A DNA stretch of 64,000 nucleotides from Actinoallomurus purpureus (GTDB lineage Bacteria; Actinomycetota; Actinomycetes; Streptosporangiales; Streptosporangiaceae). Positions within the stretch are counted from its first letter, which is position 1. Every line of letters starts with the position of its first letter. The position numbers and the translations under genes were made by a program. The notes under the pieces are model-generated. The model had not been told where the DNA came from. It saw nothing but the letters and a program-made list of their open reading frames with translations, and made no database searches. Where the stretch lies: contig NZ_JAMXMY010000018.1 of assembly GCF_024055795.1 (NCBI RefSeq), forward strand, positions 124,001 through 188,000, written 5' to 3'. Positions 9,350 to 17,553 of the stretch are shown piece after piece.

Positions 9350-9381
9350 GCGGACGCTCGTACCGACTGAGCTACCTGCCC
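9308..9381 (-). tRNA. tRNA-Phe (anticodon GAA)
   Basis: The reverse strand folds as a cloverleaf: acceptor GGGCAGG/CCTGCCC, D arm with GCTCAGTCGGTACGAGC, anticodon stem TCCGC/GCGGA around CTGAAAA, and T arm GGCGG-TTCGACC-CCGCC. Discriminator A; CCA is not encoded. It heads the ghost element attachment site and is the first of three clustered tRNA genes. Confidence 0.95.
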
Positions 9382-9405
9382 GCGCGGCGCCGAACGGCGC
9401 CTCAG

Positions 9406-9480
9406 CGGTCCTGACGGGATTTGAACCCGCGGCCTCCACCTTGACAGGGTGGCGAGCACTCCTAGCTGCTCCACAGGACC
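9406..9480 (-). tRNA. tRNA-Asp (anticodon GTC)
   Basis: Acceptor GGTCCTG/CAGGACC, anticodon stem CCACC/GGTGG around CTGTCAA, and T loop GTTCAAATC are all present on the reverse strand. It lies 24 nt upstream of tRNA-Phe and is probably co-transcribed with it. Confidence 0.94.
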
Positions 9481-9511
9481 TTGCTTTTTTAGTACCCCCG
9501 GAAGGATACCG

Positions 9512-9584
9512 TGCCCCCAACGGGATTCGAACCCGCGCTGCCGCCTTGAAAGGGCGGAGTCCTAGGCCGCTAGACGATGGGGAC
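9512..9584 (-). tRNA. tRNA-Glu (anticodon TTC)
   Basis: Reverse-strand cloverleaf with acceptor GTCCCCA/TGGGGGC, anticodon stem CCGCC/GGCGG around CTTTCAA, and T arm GCGGG-TTCGAAT-CCCGT. It is the first gene of the tRNA-Glu/Asp/Phe cluster. Confidence 0.94.
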
Positions 9585-9680
9585 TCCGACGGTCTGGCCG
9601 CCGTTGCCCTTGCCGCCTTGCCGTCGGGGACTCCGTCAGCATAGGGGACAACCGCCCCAACCACCAAAGTGATTCGCTCC

Positions 9681-11243
9681 CTACCGTGGCCGGCCCGCCG
9701 CGGACGGGCGGGGCGCGGCGGTCGACGGGGTCGGGGTGAGCGGCGTCCCGGACGGTGTCTGCGCTGGTGGCGGGCTGATCGGGCGGTCCGGTTTGGACTC
9801 CAGGGTGCGCTCGATCTGGGCGGAGGTGAGACCTAGGCCACCCAGGCGGATGTCGTCCCAGCCCTGGAGCCGGTGGCTGGCCCGGTTGAAGTACAGCACC
9901 GACATCTCGATCGGAGTGGGCTGCTCGTGTTCGAGGCCGCGCAGGCCGGCTCCGCCGGTCGATCCCTGGATGAACAGCCGGGTGCCGGTCTGCAGGAGCC
10001 GTGTGGACCGCTGGTGGGTGTGACCGGCCAGGATGAGGGGGGCGGTGCCGTCGAACGCCTGGCCTTCGTTCGGGTCGTGGGTGAGGACGATGTCGGGGTT
10101 CTTGCCGAGGGTGCGGAGCCTCTGCACGGCGGTCCGCCCGTACGCGAGCATCTCCTGGGCGCCGACCTGGTCGCCGCGCGTGGTCTTGTCGGGGGTGAAC
10201 CGCGGGTCGGGGGTGCCGAAGATGCGCAGGCCTCCCACGTCGGCGACCTGGTCGTCGAGGACGACGGCGTTCTTCTGGCGGCGTACGGCCTTCTCGATGG
10301 AGGTCGAGTCGTGGTTGCCGCGGATGAAGACGTAGGGGACCTTGAACTTGCTGATGCTGTTCGCGAACTTGTCCTCGGCCTTGGTGCCGTGGTCGGTGAG
10401 GTCGCCGGTGTCGATCACGACCTGGATGTGGAACTGGTTGACGACCTGGCGGATGACGTTCCAGGCGACCGGGTTCAGGTGGATGTCGGAGACGTGGAGG
10501 ACGCGGATGGTGGTGGGGTCGGGCTCGTACGTCGGCAGGGTGGAGGTCACGTCGTAGAGGCGGGACATGTTGCCGACGAGCCGGGCCAGTTGCTCCCGGT
10601 ACGCCCCGATGCGCGACACGAGGGTCTTCGCGTCGCCGACGACCTGTGGGGCGCTGGCGAGGATGCCGGTGAAGCGCGGCTCGGCGATCGATTCGGGGTT
10701 GAACGTCAGGCTGCCGAGCAGGCCGACGATGATCAGGCCGTTCAGCGCGCTCACCGTCGTCCACAGGGTGCGCCGCCAGTTGCGGAAGACGAGCGCGCCG
10801 GCGAGGGCGGCGCAGGCGAGGGCGGCCGCGGCCCCCTTGGCCGCCATCTCGATGAACGCGTGCCGGACGTCGCCGCCGATCGTGTCGGAGAGGCGGTCGA
10901 AGGCGGAGGGGTTCTCGATGAGTTCGCGGGCGCGGTCGGGGCGGAGGCGGATCACCTGGGCGTCGATCCGTACGGGGCCGACGTGGCTGTCCAGACGGAG
11001 CGTGCCCAGCGGAGGGATGTCGATCACCGTGCCGCCGGTCGCCGACGGGTGCAGCGTGAAGTGGACGTCGGCGGGGCCGACGTCGGTCTGGGCGTGGCCG
11101 CCGGCCAGGAGGCCGATCCAGCCGCCGACGAGGCCGACGGCGATGACCGCCGTGACGCGCCCGGCGAGGCGTACCCGCCGCCGCTCGGTGAACCGCCGCA
11201 GTTGGTTCCATGCTCGGGTCAACACGTGGGTACCTATGCTCAT
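9681..11243 (-). CDS. Membrane-anchored calcineurin-like metallophosphoesterase
   Basis: 520 residues. An N-terminal span (VTAVIAVGLVGGWIGLLAGG, ~residues 30-49) and a second hydrophobic pair near residues 135-180 anchor the protein. The phosphoesterase domain begins near residue 245 with all five metal-site motifs in order: VLHVSDIHLN, DTGDLTDHG, IRGNHDS, VLTHDPNE and LAGHTHQ. The C-terminal ~40 residues are a Pro/Thr/Ser-rich tail. Such proteins hydrolyse phosphodiester or phosphomonoester bonds at the membrane; the substrate cannot be read from the sequence. It is monocistronic and divergent from the zincin gene at 11276. Confidence 0.88.
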   Translation of the reverse strand: MSIGTHVLTRAWNQLRRFTERRRVRLAGRVTAVIAVGLVGGWIGLLAGGHAQTDVGPADVHFTLHPSATGGTVIDIPPLGTLRLDSHVGPVRIDAQVIRLRPDRARELIENPSAFDRLSDTIGGDVRHAFIEMAAKGAAAALACAALAGALVFRNWRRTLWTTVSALNGLIIVGLLGSLTFNPESIAEPRFTGILASAPQVVGDAKTLVSRIGAYREQLARLVGNMSRLYDVTSTLPTYEPDPTTIRVLHVSDIHLNPVAWNVIRQVVNQFHIQVVIDTGDLTDHGTKAEDKFANSISKFKVPYVFIRGNHDSTSIEKAVRRQKNAVVLDDQVADVGGLRIFGTPDPRFTPDKTTRGDQVGAQEMLAYGRTAVQRLRTLGKNPDIVLTHDPNEGQAFDGTAPLILAGHTHQRSTRLLQTGTRLFIQGSTGGAGLRGLEHEQPTPIEMSVLYFNRASHRLQGWDDIRLGGLGLTSAQIERTLESKPDRPISPPPAQTPSGTPLTPTPSTAAPRPSAAGRPR

Positions 11244-11275
11244 CCGGACCAGGATCCACGCACAATGGCGGCGTG

Positions 11276-11614
11276 ATGGAGGTAACGCGTGAAGAGTTCG
11301 AGGATCTGGTCGCCGAGGCGCTCGACACGGTCCCGGCCGGTCTGACCGCTCTGATGAACAACGTAGTGGTGCTGGTCGAGGACGATGCGCCCGACCCAGG
11401 CCTCCTCGGCCTGTACGAGGGCGTGCCGCTGACCGAACGCGGTGACACGTACGCGGGCTATCTCCCCGACCGCATCACCATCTACCGCCGGCCGCTGCAG
11501 GCGATCTCCCGCACCCGCGACGACCTGGTCAAAGAGGTACGGACGACGGTGGTGCACGAGATCGCGCACCACTTCGGCATCGACGATGAACGATTGCACG
11601 AACTCGGCTGGTGA
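11276..11614 (+). CDS. Zincin-like metallopeptidase family protein (PF06262 type)
   Basis: 112 residues, the normal size of this small single-domain family. The zinc-binding motif VVHEIAHHFGIDDERL (HExxHxxxxxD/E) is complete, and the preceding block DRITIYRRPLQ is typical. ATG 11276 is used; the GTG three bases upstream is an alternative. The family is widespread in actinobacteria with a minimal metallopeptidase fold and no established substrate. It shares a short divergent promoter region with the phosphoesterase gene. Confidence 0.85.
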   Translation: MEVTREEFEDLVAEALDTVPAGLTALMNNVVVLVEDDAPDPGLLGLYEGVPLTERGDTYAGYLPDRITIYRRPLQAISRTRDDLVKEVRTTVVHEIAHHFGIDDERLHELGW

Positions 11615-11726
11615 TCCCGATTGCGCACGTTGGGTCACCTTCTCTGAACGCAGCGTGAGATAATCCCCGGCAGACCGACCGCACGTGGATGGCGGCCGGA
11701 CGACGTTCACCGGCAGGAGAGCGCGC

Positions 11727-12992
11727 GTGGGAAGACATCGGCGGCCCTTTGATCGCCAGGTCACCTATCACGAAGTTTTCGGAGTCGGTGAGTTCCGCTC
11801 GATCTGGACCGCTCAGACGCTGTCGTACATCGGCGATCAGCTCGCCCAGATCGCTCTCGCGGTGCTCGTCTACAACAACACCCATTCGGCGCTGCGCACA
11901 TCCGTCGCGTACGCCCTGACCTACCTTCCATCGATCATGGGCGGCCCGGTCCTCTCGGTCCTGGCCGACCTGATCCCGCGCCGCCGCGTCATGATCGTGT
12001 GTGACGTCGCCCGGATGGGCATCGTGGCGCTGATGACGCTCCACCACATGCCCTTCGCGGTGCTGTGCTTCCTGATCTTCTGGACCGTGCTCCTGGGCGC
12101 CCCGTTCACCGCCGCGCGCGCCGCGCTGCTGTCAGAGGTGCTGCCGGGCGACATGTACGTCGTCGGCTCCGCGATCAACAACATCACCCACCAGCTCACC
12201 CAGATGCTGGGCTTCCTGGTGGGCGGCGCGGTCATCTACGCCGTCGGCACGCACCAGGCGCTCGCGGTGGACGCGGCGACGTTCGCCATCTCGGCGGTCA
12301 TCCTGGTGGCCGGCGTACGGCCTCGGCCCGCGCCGCGCCGGGAGGGCCGGACGCGCCCGTCGCTGTGGACGATCACGAGGCAGGGTGCGCGGCTGGTGTT
12401 CCGCGACCGTACTCTGCGGCCGTTGGTGTGCTTCGCGTGGCTGTGCGGGTTCTACGTGCTTCCAGAGGGCCTGGCCGCGCCGTACGCCCGGACGTTCGGC
12501 GCGGGGCCCGTGATCGTCGGTCTGCTGATGTCGGCGATGCCGTGCGGCATGGTGCTGGGGGCGTTCGCGTACAGCCGGTTCGTCCACCCCGACGACCGCC
12601 TGCGGTTCATGGGCTGGATGGCGATGCTGTCCTGCGCGCCGCTGCTGGGCGCGGGGCTGCGGCCGCCGCTGTGGGCCGTGATCGTGCTGTTGGCGCTCTC
12701 CGGCGTGGGCAGCGCCTACCAGCTGGCGGCCAACGCCGCGTACGTCGCCGCGGTGCCTCCCGCCGGGCGCGGCCAGGCGTTCGGGCTGGCACAGTCGGGC
12801 ATCCTGGCCAGCCAGGGCATCGGCATCCTGATCGGCGGCGCGCTGACCCAGGTGCTGGGTCCCGAGCCCGTCGTCGCCCTCGCGGGGATCGCCGGCCTGT
12901 CGGCCGCCACGATGCTCGCGATGTCGTGGACGCGGATCAGGGGAGAGGTGATCGCGTCGAGCCAGGAGCGCGCGATGAGCGCGGCCGCCTGA
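11727..12992 (+). CDS. MFS transporter, probable drug efflux
   Basis: 421 residues starting at GTG 11727 behind AGGAGA (5 nt). The N-terminal region FRSIWTAQTLSYIGDQLAQIALAVLVY and the loop 2-3 motif VLADLIPRRRVMIVCD are characteristic of MFS exporters of the MFS_3/EntS type. About eleven to twelve hydrophobic helices can be traced, with the central cytosolic loop (RPRPAPRREGRTRPS) near residue 210. Substrate unknown. An in-frame GTG at 11685 would add 14 residues but has no ribosome-binding site. No regulator is adjacent. Confidence 0.85.
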   Translation: MGRHRRPFDRQVTYHEVFGVGEFRSIWTAQTLSYIGDQLAQIALAVLVYNNTHSALRTSVAYALTYLPSIMGGPVLSVLADLIPRRRVMIVCDVARMGIVALMTLHHMPFAVLCFLIFWTVLLGAPFTAARAALLSEVLPGDMYVVGSAINNITHQLTQMLGFLVGGAVIYAVGTHQALAVDAATFAISAVILVAGVRPRPAPRREGRTRPSLWTITRQGARLVFRDRTLRPLVCFAWLCGFYVLPEGLAAPYARTFGAGPVIVGLLMSAMPCGMVLGAFAYSRFVHPDDRLRFMGWMAMLSCAPLLGAGLRPPLWAVIVLLALSGVGSAYQLAANAAYVAAVPPAGRGQAFGLAQSGILASQGIGILIGGALTQVLGPEPVVALAGIAGLSAATMLAMSWTRIRGEVIASSQERAMSAAA

Positions 12993-13005
12993 CCGTACGC
13001 GCGGG

Positions 13006-13281
13006 CTATCCGACGCCCTTGGTCTGCTTGTTGATCAGGTCCTGGGCGATCGAGGTCTCCTTGCCCTCCTCCGGGATGATCAGCGTGGCGGCGACGTACA
13101 GCAGGATGCCCGCGCCACTGGTCAGTACGGTCACGACGGCCAGCACGATCCGTACGATCGTCGGGTCGACGCCGAAGTACGCACCGGCGCCGGCGCACAC
13201 TCCCGTGATCATGCGGCCCTCGCGTGCGCGGGTGAGACGGCGCGGTCCGCTGCCGTCGGTGTGGAAGGTGTTCTCGCTCAT
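13006..13281 (-). CDS. PspC-domain membrane protein
   Basis: 91 residues. The PspC signature is clear: RAREGRMITGVCAGAGAYFG, then VDPTIVRIVLAVVTVLTSG and a second hydrophobic stretch ending YVAATLIIPEE. PspC proteins sit in the membrane and take part in envelope-stress signalling, either by sensing or by regulating PspA-like proteins. It has two membrane helices and a basic start. ATG 13281 is chosen because the preceding 30 codons are unlike the family. It converges with the MFS gene, with only a few bases between stops. Confidence 0.88.
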   Translation of the reverse strand: MSENTFHTDGSGPRRLTRAREGRMITGVCAGAGAYFGVDPTIVRIVLAVVTVLTSGAGILLYVAATLIIPEEGKETSIAQDLINKQTKGVG

Positions 13282-13406
13282 GGTTCGATCGTGCCCGCGA
13301 ACGGCCCCGATCGCCATGGGGGCTTGCCCTGAGGCGCCCCTGAGAGTCCCCTGATCACCGGATCGCCACATCGACGTACGCTGTGCTGCGAGGCATGGGA
13401 GGACCG

Positions 13407-14558
13407 ATGGATCTGCTGCGCGTCGACGACCGGCTCACCGATGAGGAGCGCCTGGTCCGCGACACCGCCCGGCGGTACACCGCCGACCGGATCGAGCCGC
13501 ACGTCGCCGACTGGTTCGAGGAGGGCGTCTTCCCCGCGGCGGAGCTCGCGCCCGAGCTGGGTGAGCTGGGCTTCCTGGGCATGCACCTGTCGGGGTACGG
13601 CTGCCCGGGGGCCGGCGCGGTCGCGTACGGGGTCGCCTGCCGGGAGCTGGAGGCCGCCGACTCCGGGCTGCGCAGCTTCGTGTCCGTGCAGGGATCGCTC
13701 GCGATGACGGCGATCCACAAGTACGGCTCGGAGGAGCAGAAGCAGGAGTGGCTGCCCCGCATGGCCGCGGGCCGGGCCATCGGCTGCTTCGGGCTGACCG
13801 AGCCCGACCACGGCTCCGACCCGGCGAACATGCGCACTCACGCCAAGCGCGAGGGCTCCGACTGGATCCTGAACGGATCCAAGATGTGGATCACGAACGG
13901 CTCGATCGCCGACGTCGCGGTCGTCTGGGCGCGTACGGACGACGGCGTCCGCGGGTTCCTCGTCCCGCGCGGCACTCCGGGGTTCACGACGCGGGACGTC
14001 CACAAGAAGCTGTCGCTGCGCGCCTCCGTGACCTCCGAGCTGACCCTCGACGACGTACGCCTGCCCGGCGACGCGCTGCTGCCCGGCGTGAAGGGCCTCA
14101 GGGGGCCGCTGGGCTGCCTGTCGGAGGCGCGGTACGGCATCATCTGGGGCGCGGTCGGGGCGGGCCGCTCCTGCTACGAGACGGCCGTCGCGTACGCCCG
14201 TACCCGCGAGCAGTTCGGCCGGCCGATCGGGGCCTTCCAGCTCACCCAGGAGAAGCTCGCCTGGATGGAGGTGGCGCTGGGCCAGGCGGGGCTGGTCGCC
14301 CTGCACATCGGGCGGCTGAAGGAGGCCGGCGAGGTCACGCCGCAGCAGGTGTCGTTCGGCAAGCTCGCCAACGTACGGGCCGCGATCGACGTCGCCCGCC
14401 AGGCGCGCTCGGTCCTCGGCGCGAACGGCGTCACCCTGGAGTACCCGGTGATCCGGCACATGAACAACCTCGAGTCCGTGCTGACGTACGAGGGCACCCA
14501 GGAGATCCACACACTCGTGCTCGGCGAGGCGATCACCGGCCTGCCCGCCTACCGCTGA
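13407..14558 (+). CDS. gcdH: Acyl-CoA dehydrogenase, glutaryl-CoA dehydrogenase type
   Basis: 383 residues from ATG 13407 behind GGGAGGACCG. The substrate-binding block GLRSFVSVQGSLAM with its Arg is specific to glutaryl-CoA dehydrogenases, which oxidise and decarboxylate glutaryl-CoA to crotonyl-CoA in lysine and tryptophan breakdown. FAD contacts (CFGLTEPDHGSDPA, WITNGSIAD), the RTREQFGRPIGAFQ dimer block and the catalytic Glu in TYEGTQEIHTL are all visible. It stands alone; no other lysine-degradation genes flank it. Full length. Confidence 0.88.
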   Translation: MDLLRVDDRLTDEERLVRDTARRYTADRIEPHVADWFEEGVFPAAELAPELGELGFLGMHLSGYGCPGAGAVAYGVACRELEAADSGLRSFVSVQGSLAMTAIHKYGSEEQKQEWLPRMAAGRAIGCFGLTEPDHGSDPANMRTHAKREGSDWILNGSKMWITNGSIADVAVVWARTDDGVRGFLVPRGTPGFTTRDVHKKLSLRASVTSELTLDDVRLPGDALLPGVKGLRGPLGCLSEARYGIIWGAVGAGRSCYETAVAYARTREQFGRPIGAFQLTQEKLAWMEVALGQAGLVALHIGRLKEAGEVTPQQVSFGKLANVRAAIDVARQARSVLGANGVTLEYPVIRHMNNLESVLTYEGTQEIHTLVLGEAITGLPAYR

Positions 14559-14719
14559 CCGTCCCGCCAAAGGCCCGGCAAATTGTCGCATATGACCTGA
14601 TCACGGGGGCGTCGCGCCGGGTTTGACCCGCGCCCGCCTACGGGAATGTCTGCTCTCGGCGACAGGCCGAGTCGGATCCGATCGACTGGGAACCGCCGCT
14701 CCAAGGGGGAGGTGGGACC

Positions 14720-15115
14720 ATGACGACGCCACGCTTGACGATCACTTCGGGCTGGCTGTCATTCGCCGGGATCCTGGCGATCGTCGTGGGATTGTTCAAC
14801 GTGATCGACGGACTGGTCGCGCTGCTGCGGGCGGACTACTACCTGGTGACCGACCGCGACATCCTCATCCTCGGCTTCACCGCCTGGGGGTGGATCTGGC
14901 TTATCCTCGGGGCCGTCCAGATCGTCGTCGGCGCGGGCATCATGGCCGGCCGCATGTGGGCGCGTACGGCGGGTGTCGCCCTGGCCGTCCTGGCGGCGCT
15001 CGGCCATCTGGTGTTCCTTCGGGCCTTCCCGGTGTGGTCGGTGATGGTCATCGCCCTCTGCGTCATCGTCGTCTACGCGCTGACCACCCCACCCCGAGGC
15101 TCCCGGGCCGCCTGA
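14720..15115 (+). CDS. DUF7144-family four-helix membrane protein
   Basis: 131 residues with a very strong ribosome-binding site (GGGGGAGGTGGG, 4 nt before ATG). Four hydrophobic helices alternate with short loops; the first loop contains ADYYLVTDRDILILGFTAWG, the hallmark of this actinobacterial family. No catalytic motif is present and the function is unknown. It lies alone between gcdH and the tRNA-Lys gene. Confidence 0.85.
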   Translation: MTTPRLTITSGWLSFAGILAIVVGLFNVIDGLVALLRADYYLVTDRDILILGFTAWGWIWLILGAVQIVVGAGIMAGRMWARTAGVALAVLAALGHLVFLRAFPVWSVMVIALCVIVVYALTTPPRGSRAA

Positions 15116-15294
15116 CCGCGTCCCCCGCGGGCCTGGCGCCTCCAGTGCCGGCTCCGCAGGCAGGTGACGCGGCGGGCTTCGGTGGCCGGCCTACGGGCCG
15201 CCCGCCGAGGAGTGGCGTGCGCACGGCTTCGCGGCCGAGCCGTCGCACGCGCTTCGGGTCGCTACCGGCGTGGGAAACGCCGGTCTTACCGTGC

Positions 15295-15507
15295 TCACGG
15301 CCGGTCGATCGGCACGGTGGCGGCCTCGCGTCGGCACAGACAGAACAGGTGCCCCGCCGGATCGGCGAACACCCGGAACCGATCCCCTCCCGGCTGGTGG
15401 TCCAGGACGACCGCGCCCCCGCCGACGAACCGCCGGTAGAAGGCGGCGAGTTCTCGCGGCTCCCCACAGTCGAGCGTGACGGGCAGCAGGCCGGCGATCG
15501 CGGTCAT
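15295..15507 (-). pseudogene. VOC (glyoxalase-fold) protein with an internal deletion
   Basis: The 70-residue frame begins like a normal VOC protein (LLPVTLDCGEPRELAAFYRRF) and ends like one (HQPGGDRFRVFADPAGHLFCLC). The roughly 50 residues that should lie between, covering the middle beta strands and one metal ligand, are missing. The deletion keeps the frame. The product could not form a complete VOC module, so it is treated as a relic. Confidence 0.7.
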
Positions 15508-15625
15508 GAGAGCTCCTTGCCGGGGCATCGGATCGTCACGGCCACCGTGCCATGGCACGAGGCCCTCCGCCCACGGGTATTCCGCGCGCGCGGTGTACGG
15601 TGCCTCCGGTACGCTCATGGTCAGC

Positions 15626-15698
15626 GGGGCGTTAGCTCAATTGGCAGAGCTGTGGACTTTTAATCCATAGGTTCCGGGTTCGAGCCCCGGGCGCCCTA
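15626..15698 (+). tRNA. tRNA-Lys (anticodon TTT), CCA encoded
   Basis: Cloverleaf with acceptor GGGGCGT/GCGCCCT (ends closed by G-U pairs), D arm TAGCTCAATTGGCAGAGC, anticodon stem TGGA/TCCA around the loop with TTT, and T arm CCGGG-TTCGAGC-CCCGG. CCA follows at 15699-15701. Its 3' side is followed by relic DNA, which makes it a plausible past attachment site, but no duplicated 3' half is visible here. Confidence 0.93.
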
Positions 15699-15894
15699 CC
15701 ACTTACCTTGCCGCTGACCTGCGGTTTCTTCGGTTCGCCGGATCTTGCAGTGATCGTTTCGGGGCGGTGGGTGCTCCGTGGGTGCTCTTTTGTTGCGCTG
15801 CCCGAGGCGCCGGATGGCCACCGGGCGGGTGAACGACAAGCCCGGCCCTGCACGGTCGCCGAAGGCGTGAGCGGCACCGCGCGTGACCTCATCA

Positions 15895-16062
15895 ACGGCC
15901 CTGCTTCATACCGGCGACTCGTCGCCCGGCCTGACCGACCCCGAGCGTCTGGAACGGATACTCACCGGCCTCCTGGCCCGATATCGCGCTGCCGGACTTC
16001 TGGCGATCCCCGACCCGGCCGTGGCCGCCGGCCACTTCGTCGCGCTCCGCCATCGGATCTGA
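15895..16062 (+). pseudogene. C-terminal relic of a TetR-family regulator
   Basis: One frame reads TALLHTGDSSPGLTDPERL, then ILTGLLARYRAAGLL and DPAVAAGHFVAL before a stop at 16060. This is the ligand-domain end of a common actinomycete TetR type. The DNA-binding half is absent and the terminal helix is cut short. The interval 15702-16328 otherwise contains only the palindrome at 16122. Confidence 0.55.
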
Positions 16063-16121
16063 TTGGATCGGCGCCGTCCCGGTGTCCCGGAATGTTCGGG
16101 TTCATTGGATGCGCGCGGCAC

Positions 16122-16149
16122 CTGTCGTTAAACGATTGTTTGACGACAG
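16122..16149. promoter_or_regulatory. 28-bp near-perfect palindrome, orphan operator
   Basis: CTGTCGT-T-AAAC-GATT-GTTT-G-ACGACAG pairs 11 of 12 positions per arm. Its size and A/T-rich core are those of a dimeric regulator operator (GntR, TetR or similar). No intact gene starts within 150 bp on either strand: 16150-16328 shows nothing I recognise. It may be the control region of a deleted gene. Confidence 0.5.
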
Positions 16150-16328
16150 CATTGGCGCCGGCCGCTGACACCGCGTCCGACGGCAGTCCGGCCGTGAGGG
16201 GTCACCAGCGGGCAGCGGGCACCGTCGCCGCCATCTGCTCCAGCCGCTCGAAGACGAGCTTGGCGTCGGCGACGGCGACGGCGACGGCGTCGTGCGAGCC
16301 GCCGAGCGGCTGGTCGCGACTCAGCCTC

Positions 16329-17366
16329 TCAGCGTCGCGCGCGAGCGCTGGATGGCTCGACGAGGCGATCGTCGGAGACCCGAGTGCCGGCCTGCTTGAC
16401 GTGCCTCAGCACGGGTGAGACCTCCATGCTCTGCAGCCCGGTCAGGGACCCGATGCGATCCGAAGTGAACTCGAACAGTTCGTCGAGGTCCCGGCAGTGT
16501 GCGACGGCGTGGATGTTCCAGGGCCCGGAGATGGCTGAGACGAAGGCGATCTCGGGTTCCTGCGCGAGTGTGCGGCCCGCGCTCTTCACCGCCGACGGGT
16601 GCATGCGAAGCCAGAGGTTCGCGCGAGCGTGATACCCCAAGGCTGCTGCGGCGGTCTCGACGTCGATGTGGACGACGCGGTGCTGGAGCAGAGCATCAAG
16701 GCGTCGCGAGACGCGTCCCGGAGTGAGGTCGGCGGCTGTGGCGAGATCGACGAGACTGGCGCGGCCGTCTGCAGCGAGCGCATCGAGCATCTTCTCGTCC
16801 TCGGGGGTGAGGCGCAGGGGCTCGCGAGTGACGACCGGAGACTCGGTGAAGGGGGGCCCGCCGCTCCCCAGCGCTGCTTCCTCCTTCGGGGACAGTGTGC
16901 CCTGCAGGGCGGACCAGTAGTGGCCGCGGCCTCCGAGGAATTGGCGGAGCATGGCGAAGGCGTTGATGTCGATCACCGCTGCAGTGCGGGGAAGCCGCTG
17001 CCCCAGGAGGTCCTCGCGTTGTTCCCGCGTCCGGGATTGCGTCGCGCAGGTGATCTCGCAGCCCGCCGCGCTCAGGGCTACCCAATTGACGTCGTCACGA
17101 TTGGCGAGCGCGTCGGCGATCGCCGCGACACCGCCGGGGCGGCAGCGCAGTCGCACCAGCCACCTGCTCTGCCCCAGGGCGCCCGGGTTGACCACGCCGG
17201 CCACGCGGATGACGCCGTCGGCGCGCAGGCGGCGATACCGACGGTTGACGGCGCCCTCGGTCAGGCCGAGGGCGGTCGCGATCGCGGCGAACGAAGCCCG
17301 CGGAGCGATCTGCAGCGCCCGAATGATTCGTACATCGTCAGGCTGTATCGAAGCGGATTCCGTCAT
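16329..17366 (-). CDS. Tandem Lrp/AsnC-family transcriptional regulator
   Basis: 345 residues containing two Lrp modules in tandem. The first has an AsnC-type HTH at residues ~5-55 (RIIRALQIAPRASFAAIATA, GAVNRRYRRL) and a ligand domain. The second begins near residue 185 (EDEKMLDALAADGRASLVDL, GRVSRRLDALL) followed by another RAM-like domain. Ordinary Lrp proteins have one copy (~150 residues); double forms occur in actinomycetes and probably act as pseudo-dimers. ATG 17366 follows AAGG at proper spacing; ATG 17381 is possible. It is divergent from the SDR gene at 17554, its likely target. Confidence 0.82.
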   Translation of the reverse strand: MTESASIQPDDVRIIRALQIAPRASFAAIATALGLTEGAVNRRYRRLRADGVIRVAGVVNPGALGQSRWLVRLRCRPGGVAAIADALANRDDVNWVALSAAGCEITCATQSRTREQREDLLGQRLPRTAAVIDINAFAMLRQFLGGRGHYWSALQGTLSPKEEAALGSGGPPFTESPVVTREPLRLTPEDEKMLDALAADGRASLVDLATAADLTPGRVSRRLDALLQHRVVHIDVETAAAALGYHARANLWLRMHPSAVKSAGRTLAQEPEIAFVSAISGPWNIHAVAHCRDLDELFEFTSDRIGSLTGLQSMEVSPVLRHVKQAGTRVSDDRLVEPSSARARR

Positions 17367-17553
17367 AAGCGCCCTTGCCATGTCGGCAATCGTACAAACG
17401 AGCGCTCGTGGCTCGCCTGCGATGCAGTGCGGACGAAACACTTGAAGCGCACGGGTTGAGGGGCCACAGCAGCGGGAACCGCCCTGTGCCGATCCCGGGG
17501 CCTCGACGATGCCCGAACGGAGTACAACGCTCGAAGAACGGAGATGACGCTGA

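Noticed and set aside
9562-11448. Long Arg/Pro/His-rich minus-strand frame
   Set aside because: It is a shifted frame of the metallophosphoesterase gene and crosses the tRNA-Glu gene; composition is typical of a shadow.
15119-15294. Arg/Gly/Pro-rich frames between the DUF7144 gene and the VOC relic
   Set aside because: Low-complexity GC-rich frames in both directions, no start signals or motif.
15626-15701. tRNA-Lys as an occupied attachment site
   Set aside because: No second copy of its 3' half is found in the window, so integration cannot be shown here.
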